The notes beneath the pieces were generated by a model, which saw only the letters and a program-made list of their open reading frames with translations, did not search any database and was not told the origin of the DNA. Shown one piece after another: positions 15,001 through 22,791 of a DNA stretch of 23,620 nucleotides (position 1 is the stretch's first letter; every line of letters begins with the position of its first letter). Position numbers and translations under genes: made by a program. The stretch comes from a virus: positions 1-23,620 of the IMG/VR virus record IMGVR_UViG_3300009705_002608; one strand, written 5' to 3'.

Positions 15001-16095
15001 AGCATGGGCATGTTTGCTACATCAACAGAACAACTATCAAATGCATTATACGACATGGATCTTAGCTCGGCGAGTGATGGCTTCTTTGAATTAGCAACAT
15101 CGATACATTCGATGGCACTAGCAATGGATGAACTTTCCGTCGGCGACATATTAAAACTAGGTGCGTTAAAAATGATTGGGCCTAGTAAGCAAGACATTGC
15201 TAAAGAACATGCACCTGTTGAGAAACCTAAACCTAAATCAAGTGCAGAAAAAATATATGATAAAGCGATGGCCGATGGTTCAAATATAGTTAAATATGAT
15301 TTGGCGGCAGAAGCGGCTGATAGAGAAACTGAAATGGCTAATGCTATAGCAGAAATAAAAGCAGAAAATAAAGAACTAACTGCTATGGTAATGGTAAAAG
15401 GTGAAGGAGTTAAAAAACTTACTTCAGCTGAAATTAAAGAAGGTATGGATTCAGGCAAGATTTCAAGATCGATGGGAAGAAGTGCTCAAGACACCATAAA
15501 AATGAGAGAGAAGGCGGCTCAACTAACCGACGATGGCACTGGTAAGAAATCCGGCACATTCAAGAACGGTGTATTAGTACCAACGCCAACATCACAAGAA
15601 GCATTAAATGTTCCAACGCCGAAAACACCATATGTACCAGACGAATTTGAACGTGAGATGTATGGCGATGACTACGATCCTGCCAAAGCAGAATCAGGCA
15701 TAGTCGATGTGTTCGAAGCATACGAGAAGAAATTTGGTGAATCTAAATCCGTATTCAGTACCAAACAAGAAGATGGCACTAGATTCCAAATTGGAAACCA
15801 GCCTGGTAACACCGTAGACAACTCCACTTTATTACAGCCTAAAGGATTAGGCACAGGCACAAACGTAGACAAAGAACCATTTACTAGCAAGGTAACTCCA
15901 GTTGAAGGCGGAAGAAAAACTAACGATGATCTTAAAAACGAATTTGCTAATGGCATGTCATCTACAACGCCAGCATCAGATCCGGCAACAATGGGCATGA
16001 CCGAAGCTACTGGGCAACAATTGGTTGCAGTACAACAAGAACAAAACGCACTACTCAAGAGCCAACTCCGTGCTACTAAAGAGCTAAACGCTTAA
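12004..16095 (+). CDS. Tape-measure-like large virion protein
   Basis: A 1363-aa protein, the largest in the window. Residues 1-125 are charged and helical; 126-165 are Gly/Ala-rich hydrophobic; 170-560 are long helical stretches; about 565-900 hold repeated hydrophobic Ala/Gly/Leu segments (for example AAIALLGA at 679 and again about 56 residues later); the C-terminal 250 residues are hydrophilic and end in helix (VQQEQNALLKSQLRATKELNA). Long helices with repeated hydrophobic spans are typical of tail tape-measure proteins, which set tail length and help DNA entry. At about 1.5 angstrom per residue it would span about 200 nm at most. GTG start with AAGGA 8 nt upstream. It sits beside the gp26/gp51 pair, matching the chaperone-tape measure adjacency. 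An internal injected virion protein is the alternative. Confidence 0.7.
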   Translation: MAVEFNIEGQNYRFPDWATESTMEEVSKVLQEIAKNNGASDKDLKDLVANNKKMHLEMSKNAKSGEKSDKDRKEEAKEHAGFFSEMIRGIKGNEDAIRDGNKIDKKEYKSFATKVIDDFENTGEQLVGAVGYVGGGIFKAGMLLGGVAVTGAGLISRAMLGAGKSINDLTEVGLGFSSTYNDMGKTTTQAIGQLGALGDGFAGAAQRMANSSSVIATQGFGRFTDTMQFAADTSEELGLSFEASMDRFGQALDRRQAMLNLGNVDQGRLNKQVARTTRLQQAYSTAIGVSTTELQNFVSTLLDEGQLTATLIQFNDAVRSDVIGGIEVFASGMAAMGGKAGADLATAFQEAANTSAIGMSQAAIGMVTALPNLQGPMNEYIEAVQNGTLSQDQAQGMVENLTSTLGNLSHSEKQRIRAMANIGDESAKTMANAIAQFEQSESKMKDINKALGTGFKMDLVQKGTNQFNKVMAQISGGAQNAFYSLFSDPEVTGAISDGFKEILDIFGFGVDDMSGAAMSMGDRVGGMAKTLAKWIKVAADQLAEFANYLKDAFDEGGFGGMVKTLFGDMASAIGKAITKFVVTTMISIAAASVAKAAAMQMFTGKAQSGAAGAIADTIKNKVSGSGAKAVAGGMEAAGEKATGAMEGALTKGGKTGGFLQRIANGVKKFGDTKVLKGAAAIALLGASVGLAAVGLRTFNEVNFSSLVKGTVALGGLALLAKTLGKGSLGMVMGAAAIALLGAAVVPLAFGLSLMKDVGFKTIGVLAAGLVVLGLAAAGLSFISPFIIAGSIAIGALGLALVPLGIAMQLINEPLKNFGPSLSALADVDGGALMNTAGGLLAIGGAMALMAPMLPFMLIGALAGPAMERLADSLYAFNRVDMKNLSLAGGAMKSLGAGMSAISGGSLMSSVKDGIGGLFGADSPIEKIQKFIQGFKGLDLGGIYMAGFAMEKLTDATAQIPSATQNLGPFASSMEDLGLALRSMGDEPFKGFEGMEPYATSMGMFATSTEQLSNALYDMDLSSASDGFFELATSIHSMALAMDELSVGDILKLGALKMIGPSKQDIAKEHAPVEKPKPKSSAEKIYDKAMADGSNIVKYDLAAEAADRETEMANAIAEIKAENKELTAMVMVKGEGVKKLTSAEIKEGMDSGKISRSMGRSAQDTIKMREKAAQLTDDGTGKKSGTFKNGVLVPTPTSQEALNVPTPKTPYVPDEFEREMYGDDYDPAKAESGIVDVFEAYEKKFGESKSVFSTKQEDGTRFQIGNQPGNTVDNSTLLQPKGLGTGTNVDKEPFTSKVTPVEGGRKTNDDLKNEFANGMSSTTPASDPATMGMTEATGQQLVAVQQEQNALLKSQLRATKELNA
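14032..14228 (+). repeat. Internal direct repeat in the tape-measure hydrophobic region
   Basis: A 29-nt sequence starting GGTGCGGCGGCAATAGCAC occurs at 14032-14060 and, with one mismatch, at 14200-14228, exactly 56 codons apart. A third, more diverged protein copy (IAIGALGLALVPLG) follows one period later. This indicates duplication of a 56-residue hydrophobic unit. Confidence 0.6.
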
Positions 16096-16128
16096 TTTCA
16101 TAAAGACTTGACATTATTTCCTTTAAGT

Positions 16129-16136
16129 GATAAATA
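16129..16136 (+). promoter_or_regulatory. Late promoter motif (GATAAATA) for the portal gene
   Basis: GATAAATA, 21 nt upstream of the portal ATG. A TTGACA at 16108-16113 lies 17 nt before its TAAATA, so a weak sigma70-like arrangement overlaps it. The AAAGGA ribosome binding site is at 16146. Confidence 0.6.
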
Positions 16137-16157
16137 TACGCATATAAAGGAACTTTT

Positions 16158-17849
16158 ATGGCAACTTGGCGAAAATATTTTAATGCAACATCAAACGGTG
16201 GAATGCCTACTAATGTAGAAGGGCAGTCAGCTGGACAATTTGGTGCGGCTCGGTTTAGCAGTTGGTTACCTGAGGTATATGCAGGAAGTCCTAACAGACT
16301 TATGCGTTATATTCAGTATGACCAAATGGACAACGACTTGGAGATTAATGCGGCACTAGATATTATTGCAGAATTTTGCTCACAAGACGACGAGTACACT
16401 AAACTACCATTCATATTCGAGTTTACAGAAGATCCTAGCGAAACAGAAATGAAAATTCTTAGCAAAACACTGGACCAATGGTGTAACAACAACGAGCTAA
16501 GAAGACGAGCTTTTAAAATGGTACGGAACACTCTTAAATACGGAGACCAGTTCTTTATTAGAGATCCAGAAACTTATAAACTATTTTGGGTTGACCCAGC
16601 AAACATTGAAAAGGTTGTTGTTAACGAAAGTGAAGGTAAGAAGATTGAAACTTACTTTATTAAAAACTTAGACGTTAACTTTGAACAAATGTCAGCAACA
16701 AGTGCCGCGGCATTACATGCCAGACCATATGGTGCAGGTGGCGGTATGATGGCAGGTGGTAATGTTGGAACTAGTGTTAGTAACTATTCGCCTATGGGCG
16801 GAGATCAAGGCGCTACAACTGGTAGCCCAGTTGATGCACAGCATGTAGTACATATTAGTTTAACAGAAGGCATGGATCATTCATGGCCCTTTGGCATTAG
16901 TGTATTAGAGCCAGTATTTAAAGTTTTTAAACAAAAAGAATTATTAGAAGACAGTATTATTATTTACAGAGTTCACAGAGCACCAGAAAGAAGAGTGTTT
17001 ATGATTGATGTTGGTAATATGCCTCCTCATAAAGCACAACAGTACTTAGAACGTGTTAAGTATGAAGTACAACAAAAACGTGTACCTAACAAAAACAAAG
17101 ACGGCAACAATGTTGCAGATGCGGCTTACAATCCAATGAGTATGTTAGAAGATTACTTCTTTGCTCAAACGGCAGACGGTCGTGGTAGTAAAGTCGATAC
17201 ATTACCTGGCGGTGAGAACTTAGGTCAAATTGACGACTTAAAATACTTTAACAACAAACTGCTAAGAGGGTTGAGAGTACCAAGTTCATATTTGCCTACT
17301 GGACCAGATGATGGAACAGCGGCAGTTAGTGACGGCAAAGTAGGCGTTGCATATATACAAGAATTCCAATTTGCTAAGTTCTGTCAAAGACTACAAAAGC
17401 AAATTATAAGAACATTAGACAGAGAGTTTAAAATGTTCTTAAACTATAAAGGCATTGAGATTGATTCAAGTACATTTAAACTAGAATTAACAGTACCTCA
17501 AAACTTCAGTTCATACAGAGACTTGGACATGGACCTTCAAAGAGCACAGCTATTTGGCAGTTTAGAAGCAGTACCTTATTTAAGTCAGCAATTTAAACTT
17601 AAGAAGTACTTAGGCTTAACGCAAGAAGAGATGAAGGATAACGAGCATTATTGGAAGATGGAGAATAAATACAATACAGACGGCACAGAAGATGTAGGCT
17701 TACGAAATGTAGGCGTTAGACCTGGCCCAAGTGCTCCGTTAGACATAGAGGCGCCGGTAGAAGATATACCAGCACCAATGGACGATGTAATGAATCCAGA
17801 TGTTAGCGGAATGGAACCTGGTGCTGAAATACCAGATGGAAACTTATAA
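16158..17849 (+). CDS. gp20: Portal vertex protein (T4 gp20-like)
   Basis: A 563-aa portal protein forming the dodecameric ring at one capsid vertex for DNA entry and tail attachment. The N-terminus carries the segment MATWRKYFNATSNGG and YIQYDQMDNDLEINAALDIIAEFC, a pattern characteristic of T4-like gp20. Further conserved gp20 stretches are HSWPFGISVLEPVFKVFKQKELLEDSIIIYRVHRAPERRVFMIDVGNMPPHKAQQYL and LRVPSSYLPTGPDDG. Length is close to T4 gp20 (524 aa). A Gly/Ala/Met-rich insert (about residues 180-225) is unusual. It is first in the head cluster, behind a late promoter motif. The stop overlaps the next ATG by one base. Confidence 0.95.
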   Translation: MATWRKYFNATSNGGMPTNVEGQSAGQFGAARFSSWLPEVYAGSPNRLMRYIQYDQMDNDLEINAALDIIAEFCSQDDEYTKLPFIFEFTEDPSETEMKILSKTLDQWCNNNELRRRAFKMVRNTLKYGDQFFIRDPETYKLFWVDPANIEKVVVNESEGKKIETYFIKNLDVNFEQMSATSAAALHARPYGAGGGMMAGGNVGTSVSNYSPMGGDQGATTGSPVDAQHVVHISLTEGMDHSWPFGISVLEPVFKVFKQKELLEDSIIIYRVHRAPERRVFMIDVGNMPPHKAQQYLERVKYEVQQKRVPNKNKDGNNVADAAYNPMSMLEDYFFAQTADGRGSKVDTLPGGENLGQIDDLKYFNNKLLRGLRVPSSYLPTGPDDGTAAVSDGKVGVAYIQEFQFAKFCQRLQKQIIRTLDREFKMFLNYKGIEIDSSTFKLELTVPQNFSSYRDLDMDLQRAQLFGSLEAVPYLSQQFKLKKYLGLTQEEMKDNEHYWKMENKYNTDGTEDVGLRNVGVRPGPSAPLDIEAPVEDIPAPMDDVMNPDVSGMEPGAEIPDGNL

Positions 17850-18052
17850 TGAGATTAACAGAATTTTACAATCCAGAAAATGATAGGTCAGTTGGCAGAT
17901 CTCTAGACGATACTAGAAAAACTAAACTTACTTTAAAAACATTAAACAAGTTAAGAAAGTACAGAGAAATTAAAAAGTCAGAGAATATAGAACAGCGTGA
18001 ATTTGCATCACTTATGTATGCCAAAGCCGCTGAAGCAACTCCGGAATTTTAA
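17849..18052 (+). CDS. Small basic protein between gp20 and gp21 modules
   Basis: A 67-aa basic, helical protein (MRLTEFYNPENDRSVGRSLDDTRKTKLTLKTLNKLRKYREIKKSEN...). A similar 'RLTEFY...DDTRKTKLTLKxLNKLRKxREIKK' protein follows gp20 in other marine T4-like phages as I recall; its role is unknown. Its place, where T4 keeps prohead core genes 67 and 68, suggests a minor prohead component. It overlaps gp20 by one base, and its stop is followed immediately by the SGNH-like gene's ATG. Confidence 0.7.
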   Translation: MRLTEFYNPENDRSVGRSLDDTRKTKLTLKTLNKLRKYREIKKSENIEQREFASLMYAKAAEATPEF

Positions 18053-18880
18053 ATGAAGCTAGCCGTTTGCGGTTGCTCGTGGTCCTCAGTAGATCCACAT
18101 CATAAAGGAATCGAATTCGGTTCTTTAATATCCTCACATATAAATGCAGAATATTACAACCTAGCTAAACCTGGTTGTAGTAATTTCGGCATCGCACTAC
18201 AAGTAGATTATGCATTAAAACACTATGATCCAGATGTGTTTGTTATAAATGCTACCACAGTTACTAGAGAAGAAATTAAACTTAAAGATTCGCCACGTTA
18301 CGATCCTGAAAAAGGCTGGGATAACGTAGACTTTAACCATGTTTTGATAGAGAAGTACAGAGACGAACATGCTCCTGGTTATGGTAAAGGATATGCTCCT
18401 ACTATAATGATAGACAGTTACGGCAGTATGTTTAATGAAGATATCGACAGGGCTTTAGCAGACAACAACATAGTGCAACGATACGAAAGAGCATTTACTA
18501 ACAACAGTTTTGAAGCACTAAAAAAGCATTTTTTGTACATATATGATGCTGATGTACAGAGACACAAACAGCAAATGATATTAACCTATGCCTTACAAAA
18601 ATTGCAATTAAACGGCAAAAAAGTTATATTCTCACCCAATACATTTGACTGGGCAGAAGGGTATGATATGGTGTCTAGGGATCCTTACGCAAAGGAATGT
18701 ACTAAATGGGAAATACCAAACGACATGCTACAGCAGAAAGGTATTGCAGATTACTTGTCGGTGTGCGACGAGTTATGGGGCGGATGGGAAAATAGTCCTG
18801 GCACACAATATGACCATCACTTGCCACTAGAAGCACATCAAGCCTATGTCGAGACACTAAAACCGTATTTAACAACGTAG
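18053..18880 (+). CDS. SGNH/GDSL hydrolase-like protein
   Basis: A 275-aa cytosolic-type protein. The N-terminal strand-loop LAVCGCSWSS (residues 3-12) matches block I of the SGNH family as seen in phages (GCSWS, with S9 or S11 as candidate nucleophile). AKPGCSNFGIALQV (38-51) fits the block with the oxyanion Gly/Asn (N44). A C-terminal YDHHLPLEAHQAY (D254, H255/H256, H262) fits the DxxH block. SGNH enzymes cleave esters, often O-acetyl groups on glycans. It sits, unusually, in the middle of the capsid operon between portal and core genes, so it may be a virion-associated or capsid-linked enzyme. Catalytic assignment is tentative. Confidence 0.6.
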   Translation: MKLAVCGCSWSSVDPHHKGIEFGSLISSHINAEYYNLAKPGCSNFGIALQVDYALKHYDPDVFVINATTVTREEIKLKDSPRYDPEKGWDNVDFNHVLIEKYRDEHAPGYGKGYAPTIMIDSYGSMFNEDIDRALADNNIVQRYERAFTNNSFEALKKHFLYIYDADVQRHKQQMILTYALQKLQLNGKKVIFSPNTFDWAEGYDMVSRDPYAKECTKWEIPNDMLQQKGIADYLSVCDELWGGWENSPGTQYDHHLPLEAHQAYVETLKPYLTT

Positions 18881-18900
18881 TTTTCTTAAACGTAGCAAAG

Positions 18901-18908
18901 TATAAATA
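18901..18908 (+). promoter_or_regulatory. Exact T4 late promoter (TATAAATA)
   Basis: Exact consensus TATAAATA in the gap before the acidic core-protein gene. It would give the core-protease-scaffold-capsid genes a transcript separate from the portal. Confidence 0.75.
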
Positions 18909-19025
18909 TTCTTTACATAGACACTGTATTCACACATTTCTCACCAAATGGGCTTGTTTTAGCCTATAACTATCCAAAATCCCCACCACCGTATAAGTAT
19001 TACACATATTAAGATGTAAATACAA

Positions 19026-19048
19026 TTTTTGCTGTATTACAGTAAAAA
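19026..19048 (+). promoter_or_regulatory. Leader hairpin upstream of acidic core gene
   Basis: TTTTTGCTG-TATTA-CAGTAAAAA can form a 9-bp stem (one G-U pair) with a 5-nt loop, about 40 nt before the ATG. A leader element or processing site is possible; the A-run on the 3' side argues against a plus-strand terminator. Confidence 0.35.
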
Positions 19049-19086
19049 ACATTCATCTTAGTCTTACAATTATAGGAGCTCACATA

Positions 19087-19842
19087 ATGTCAGAACGCAA
19101 TAAATTAGAACAAGTTCTCGAACTACTACTTGCAGAAGATAACGAGCGTGCCGAAGAGCTACTTCACGAATATGTCGTTGAAACTGCTCGAGCCGAGTAC
19201 GAGCGTATCTTAGACGAAGATGAAGTAGTCGAAACTGAAGAGACTGAAGAAGAAGCAGTTGAAGAGTCTGAGGAATCAGAAGAAGAAGCAGTTGAAGAAG
19301 CTATTGATGATAGCGATCCAGAAGCAGATTTTGTTAGCGATGTAGAAGATACAGACGCTGGAATTGATGACGATGAGATTGGTGGATTCGGCAGTGAAGA
19401 AGAAGCTGGTGAAGAAGAAGATTTAGAAGACAAAGTCGACAGTTTAGAAGACGAACTTGAAGATTTAAGAGCTGAATTTGAAAAATTACTTTCAGGCGAA
19501 GAAGAAGGCGAAGGCGAAGAAGAATTGCCAGTAGACATGGACATGGAAATGGACATGGAACAGCCAGAAGAAGAGTCAATTGAATATGATTTGGACGAGG
19601 AAGTTGAAGAAGATGAAGAAGTAGTTGAAGAAGCTACTAAATTCTCTGATACCCCGGCGGCACCAAAAGGTGGCGAAGCGGACAACAAAGAATCCCCTTT
19701 AACTAAAAAGCCAAAAGCAACAGTAGTTAGCGGAGCAGGAACACCTGTTAAAGCTAAAGACGGTGGCGAAGGCAAAAAAGGCGAATCAGCTAAAGACCAT
19801 ACACCAACTGATAACATCAAGGTTGAGCCTAAAAAGGCTTAA
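19087..19842 (+). CDS. Acidic prohead core protein (T4 gp67-like)
   Basis: A 251-aa, extremely acidic protein. Residues 1-45 form a helix (MSERNKLEQVLELLLAEDNERAEELLHEYVVE) similar in style to the start of T4 gp67. Residues 45-185 are dominated by Glu/Asp runs (EEAVEESEESEEEAVEEA, EEGEGEEELP) with a short Asp-Met repeat (DMDMEMDME). Residues 195-251 switch to a Lys-rich tail (KKPKATVV, EGKKGESAK). T4 gp67 is a small acidic core protein encoded between genes 20 and 21 and cut to peptides by gp21; position and composition fit, but this one is about three times longer. Assignment rests on context and composition. Confidence 0.65.
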   Translation: MSERNKLEQVLELLLAEDNERAEELLHEYVVETARAEYERILDEDEVVETEETEEEAVEESEESEEEAVEEAIDDSDPEADFVSDVEDTDAGIDDDEIGGFGSEEEAGEEEDLEDKVDSLEDELEDLRAEFEKLLSGEEEGEGEEELPVDMDMEMDMEQPEEESIEYDLDEEVEEDEEVVEEATKFSDTPAAPKGGEADNKESPLTKKPKATVVSGAGTPVKAKDGGEGKKGESAKDHTPTDNIKVEPKKA

Positions 19843-19864
19843 TTAACTTTAAGGTATATTAATA

Positions 19865-20491
19865 GTGCGTAAGTTATACGAATATATGAGCCCGGAACAA
19901 AGTAAGATTCAATTACTTGAATCAAACAATGGAAAGGACTTATTTATGGCTGGTTTATTCATCCAAGGCGATGTTAAAAATCAGAATGGCAGGGTTTATC
20001 CAAAAGATGAAATCCAACGTGCTGTTGAGAACGTTACAGCAAGATTATCAACTGGTGAAACTGTTATGGGTGAGTTAGATCACCCAGAAGAGTTACAAAT
20101 TAACCTAGACCGAGTTAGTCATATCATTACAGAAATGCAATGCGATGGCAGTGATGGGATGGGTAAATTGAAAATTATCGATACACCGATGGGAAACATT
20201 GCAAGAGCTTTATTAAAAGCTGGCGCAAAGTTAGGAGTAAGTAGTAGAGGAAGTGGTAATGTTAATGAATCAGGTCGTGTGTCTGATTTTGATATCATTA
20301 CTGTAGATATTGTTGCTCAACCTTCGGCGCCCGATGCTTATCCAAAGACAATTTATGAGTCTTTGTTTAATATGGAAGGCGGTAGCATGTTACATGAGAT
20401 CGCTAAAGACTATACACACGGAAACATTGGTGCTGAGAAGCACCTAACTAAACAAATCATTAATTTTATTAATGAATTAAAATTGAGGTAG
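19865..20491 (+). CDS. gp21: Prohead core protease (T4 gp21-like)
   Basis: A 208-aa serine protease of the T4 gp21 (herpesvirus assemblin-like) type that degrades the scaffold and trims the capsid protein during head maturation. The histidine motif MGELDHPEE (H73) and the serine motif LGVSSRGSGN (S126/S127) are in the expected order and spacing, followed by FDIITVDIVAQPSAPDA, typical of the family. Length matches T4 gp21 (212 aa). It starts at GTG 19865, 22 nt after the core-protein stop. Its substrates should be the adjacent acidic core protein, gp22 and gp23. Confidence 0.93.
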   Translation: MRKLYEYMSPEQSKIQLLESNNGKDLFMAGLFIQGDVKNQNGRVYPKDEIQRAVENVTARLSTGETVMGELDHPEELQINLDRVSHIITEMQCDGSDGMGKLKIIDTPMGNIARALLKAGAKLGVSSRGSGNVNESGRVSDFDIITVDIVAQPSAPDAYPKTIYESLFNMEGGSMLHEIAKDYTHGNIGAEKHLTKQIINFINELKLR

Positions 20492-20500
20492 GAGACTACT

Positions 20501-21610
20501 ATGGCAGTAAATTTTGAGGACCTGATCGAGTCTAGTGATATTAACGAAGAAGTTCGTACAAGTATCGTTGAGGCATGGGAAAGTCGTCTTGCCGAAGCCA
20601 AAGAACAACTTACAGCAGAATTAAGAGAAGAGTTTGCTCAGAGATATGAGCATGACAAAGGCTTAATTGTTGAAGCAGTTGACGGTTTTATTCATCAGCG
20701 TATCGAAGCAGAAGTTGCCGAGATTGCCGAAGATAAAAAAGCTGTTGCTGGTGAAAGAGTTGCTTATAAAAAGGCTATCAGTGAACATAGCACAAAGCTA
20801 AACAAGTTTGTGTCTGAACAATTAGCAAAAGAGATTAAAGAGTTAAGAGCTGAACGCTCTAACGTTGCAGAACATGTAACTAAACTTGACAATTTTGTTG
20901 TTGAACAGCTGGCTGGAGAACTTAAAGAATTCCATTCAGACAAGCAGGAACTAGTAGAGCAGAAAGTGAAAATGATGAGAGAAGGCAAAAAACAACTTGC
21001 AGAATCAAAGTCAGATTTCATTAAACGTGCCGCTGATACAGTTGAAAAAACAGTAAACGCTATTGTAAAAGAGAACGTTTCCAGTTTTAAAGACGATATT
21101 ACCGCCGCAAGAGAGAACGATTTCGGTCGTAGAATATTTGAATCATTTGCAAATGAGTACCGTTCAAGTTATTTGAATGAGACCTCTGATGTAAGAGATT
21201 TACAGAAAGAAATCGCAGATGTTAAGAAAACATTAGAAGAAACTAAAGCCCAAGCGGTAGCCACTGCTGAAGCAAAATCACTAGTTGAATCTAAGTTGAA
21301 CGTAGCTAATGATTTAATGAATCGTAAAGATGCATTAAGTGAGTTACTTAAACCTCTTAGCAAAAGCAAAAAAGAATTAATGGTAGATTTACTTGAAAGT
21401 GTAAAGACTGAGAACTTAGAGAAGCAATTCAATAAGTATCTCCCATCTGTTTTAGATGGAGAAGTTTCAGCAGTAGAGAGTAGGAAAGCAATTAATGAAT
21501 CAGTTGTGTCAACACACACTGGTAATAAAAACGTTCAGCCTTCATCGGAAGATGAACAGGACGTGGTTGAAATTAACCAAATCCGTAAATTAGCCGGACT
21601 TTCAAATTAG
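20501..21610 (+). CDS. gp22: Prohead scaffold protein (T4 gp22-like)
   Basis: A 369-aa, almost entirely helical, Glu/Lys-rich protein: the main internal scaffold around which gp23 assembles and which gp21 later degrades. Heptad-like coiled coil runs over about residues 30-280 (for example KFVSEQLAKEIKELRAERSNVAEHVTKLDNFVVEQLAGELKEF, an internal duplication of the KLxxFVxEQLAxExKE unit). The end, EDEQDVVEINQIRKLAGLSN, is typical of marine gp22 proteins. It is longer than T4 gp22 (269 aa). An AGGAG ribosome binding site precedes the ATG. It lies between gp21 and gp23 as in T4. Confidence 0.9.
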   Translation: MAVNFEDLIESSDINEEVRTSIVEAWESRLAEAKEQLTAELREEFAQRYEHDKGLIVEAVDGFIHQRIEAEVAEIAEDKKAVAGERVAYKKAISEHSTKLNKFVSEQLAKEIKELRAERSNVAEHVTKLDNFVVEQLAGELKEFHSDKQELVEQKVKMMREGKKQLAESKSDFIKRAADTVEKTVNAIVKENVSSFKDDITAARENDFGRRIFESFANEYRSSYLNETSDVRDLQKEIADVKKTLEETKAQAVATAEAKSLVESKLNVANDLMNRKDALSELLKPLSKSKKELMVDLLESVKTENLEKQFNKYLPSVLDGEVSAVESRKAINESVVSTHTGNKNVQPSSEDEQDVVEINQIRKLAGLSN

Positions 21611-21620
21611 GAGATAAGAA

Positions 21621-22760
21621 ATGGCAGAATTATTTGAGAGCAATTGGTCAGCTACCAAAGACGCACTTTTAGAAGGACTTAACGGTTCTAGAAAGAGTAC
21701 TTTGGACGTAGTCCTGGAAAACACTAAAAGATATATTCAGGAATCAGCATCAAGTGGTGCTACACAGGCTGGCAACGTTGCTACATTAAACAAAGTAATG
21801 TTACCTCTAATCAGAAGGGTTATGCCTTCAGTTATAGCTAACGAACTTGTGGGCGTACAGCCTATGAGTGGCCCAGTTGGGCAAATCCACACACTAAGAA
21901 CACGTTATGCCGAAGCGGCAACTGGCGTGAACCCAGGTGATGAGGCTCTTAGCCCATTTAAGATTGCTAACGCTTACTCAGGAAATCCAGACGCTACTGC
22001 AAGTAGTGAAGGAACTGCTGGTAAGAAACTAAGCATCCAAATCTTAAAACAAACAGTTGAAGCAAAAACAAGACGTCTATCTGCAAGATGGACATTTGAA
22101 GCGGCACAAGATGCTGAATCAATGCATGGTCTTGATGTTGAAGCTGAAATTATGCAGGCATTGGCACAAGAAATCGTAGTAGAAATTGACCAAGAAATTA
22201 TTGGTTCACTAAGATCTCTAGCTGGCGCAGGTACTACCCTAGACTTTAACGCAGTAACTGGCACACAGACTTACGTCGGTGACAGACATGCGGTATTGGC
22301 TATTGAGATCAATAGAGCGGCGAATAGAATCGCGGCTAGAACTAGACGTGGCGCTGGTAACTATATTGTTGTTTCACCTGAAGCACTTACAATATTACAA
22401 TCAGCATCTACTTCAACGTTCGCAAGAACTACTGAAGGTTCATTCGAAGCACCTACTAACACTAAACTAGCTGGAATCCTAAACGGTTCTATCAAAGTTT
22501 TTGTTGATAGTTATGCGGCTGATGGAACTAAAGTACTTGTTGGATACAAAGGTTCATCAGAAACTGATGCTCCTGCGTTCTATTGTCCTTATATCCCATT
22601 AATGTCAACAGGTCCAGTAATGGATCCAAGTACATTTGAACCAGTAGTTTCGTTCATGACCAGATATGGTTACATTGAACTTACTAACACTGCTTCATCT
22701 TTGGGTAACGCGGCAGACTACGTTGACGCAATTACATTGTCAAACGTTGCATTCCAATAA
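21621..22760 (+). CDS. gp23: Major capsid protein (T4 gp23-like)
   Basis: A 379-aa major capsid protein. The N-terminus (NWSATKDALLEGLNGSRKSTLDVVLENTKRYIQE) is the scaffold-interacting delta region. TLNKVMLPLIRRVMPSVIANELVGVQPMSGPVGQIHTLRTRYA (about 56-98) is the hallmark of T4-type gp23 and begins the HK97-fold core. EAKTRRLSARWTFEAAQDAESMHGLDVEAE and RRGAGNYIVVSPEALTIL also match. gp21 prefers I/L-x-E sites, so IQE41 followed by S42 is a likely maturation cut. It is shorter than T4 gp23 (521 aa), lacking much of the insertion region. AGGAG ribosome binding site; a strong terminator follows. Confidence 0.96.
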   Translation: MAELFESNWSATKDALLEGLNGSRKSTLDVVLENTKRYIQESASSGATQAGNVATLNKVMLPLIRRVMPSVIANELVGVQPMSGPVGQIHTLRTRYAEAATGVNPGDEALSPFKIANAYSGNPDATASSEGTAGKKLSIQILKQTVEAKTRRLSARWTFEAAQDAESMHGLDVEAEIMQALAQEIVVEIDQEIIGSLRSLAGAGTTLDFNAVTGTQTYVGDRHAVLAIEINRAANRIAARTRRGAGNYIVVSPEALTILQSASTSTFARTTEGSFEAPTNTKLAGILNGSIKVFVDSYAADGTKVLVGYKGSSETDAPAFYCPYIPLMSTGPVMDPSTFEPVVSFMTRYGYIELTNTASSLGNAADYVDAITLSNVAFQ

Positions 22761-22791
22761 GATTTATCTTAAAGGTCTAAAGAAACAAATT

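Larger units (their letters stand above)
18881..19086 (+). other. Non-coding interval with late promoter and hairpin
   Basis: This 206-nt gap in an otherwise packed cluster holds an exact late promoter motif and a hairpin (listed separately). A repeated AACGTAG sits at the end of the preceding gene and shortly after. I see no tRNA or small gene. The resulting leader of the acidic core protein would be about 170 nt. Confidence 0.5.

Noticed and set aside
13644-15458. A 604-codon open frame antisense to the tape-measure-like gene
   Set aside because: It is a shadow of Ala/Gly-rich codon usage (GCN/GGN with few T-first codons opposite); no promoter or ribosome binding site and low-complexity Pro/Ala/Ser content.
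18909-19025. Search for a tRNA or small RNA in the gap before the acidic core gene
   Set aside because: No cloverleaf arms or conserved tRNA loop sequence found; only the promoter and one hairpin are supported.
19164-19820. A 218-codon Ser-rich frame opposite the acidic core gene
   Set aside because: It is the complement of GAA/GAT runs (TTC/ATC/TCA); a composition artefact.
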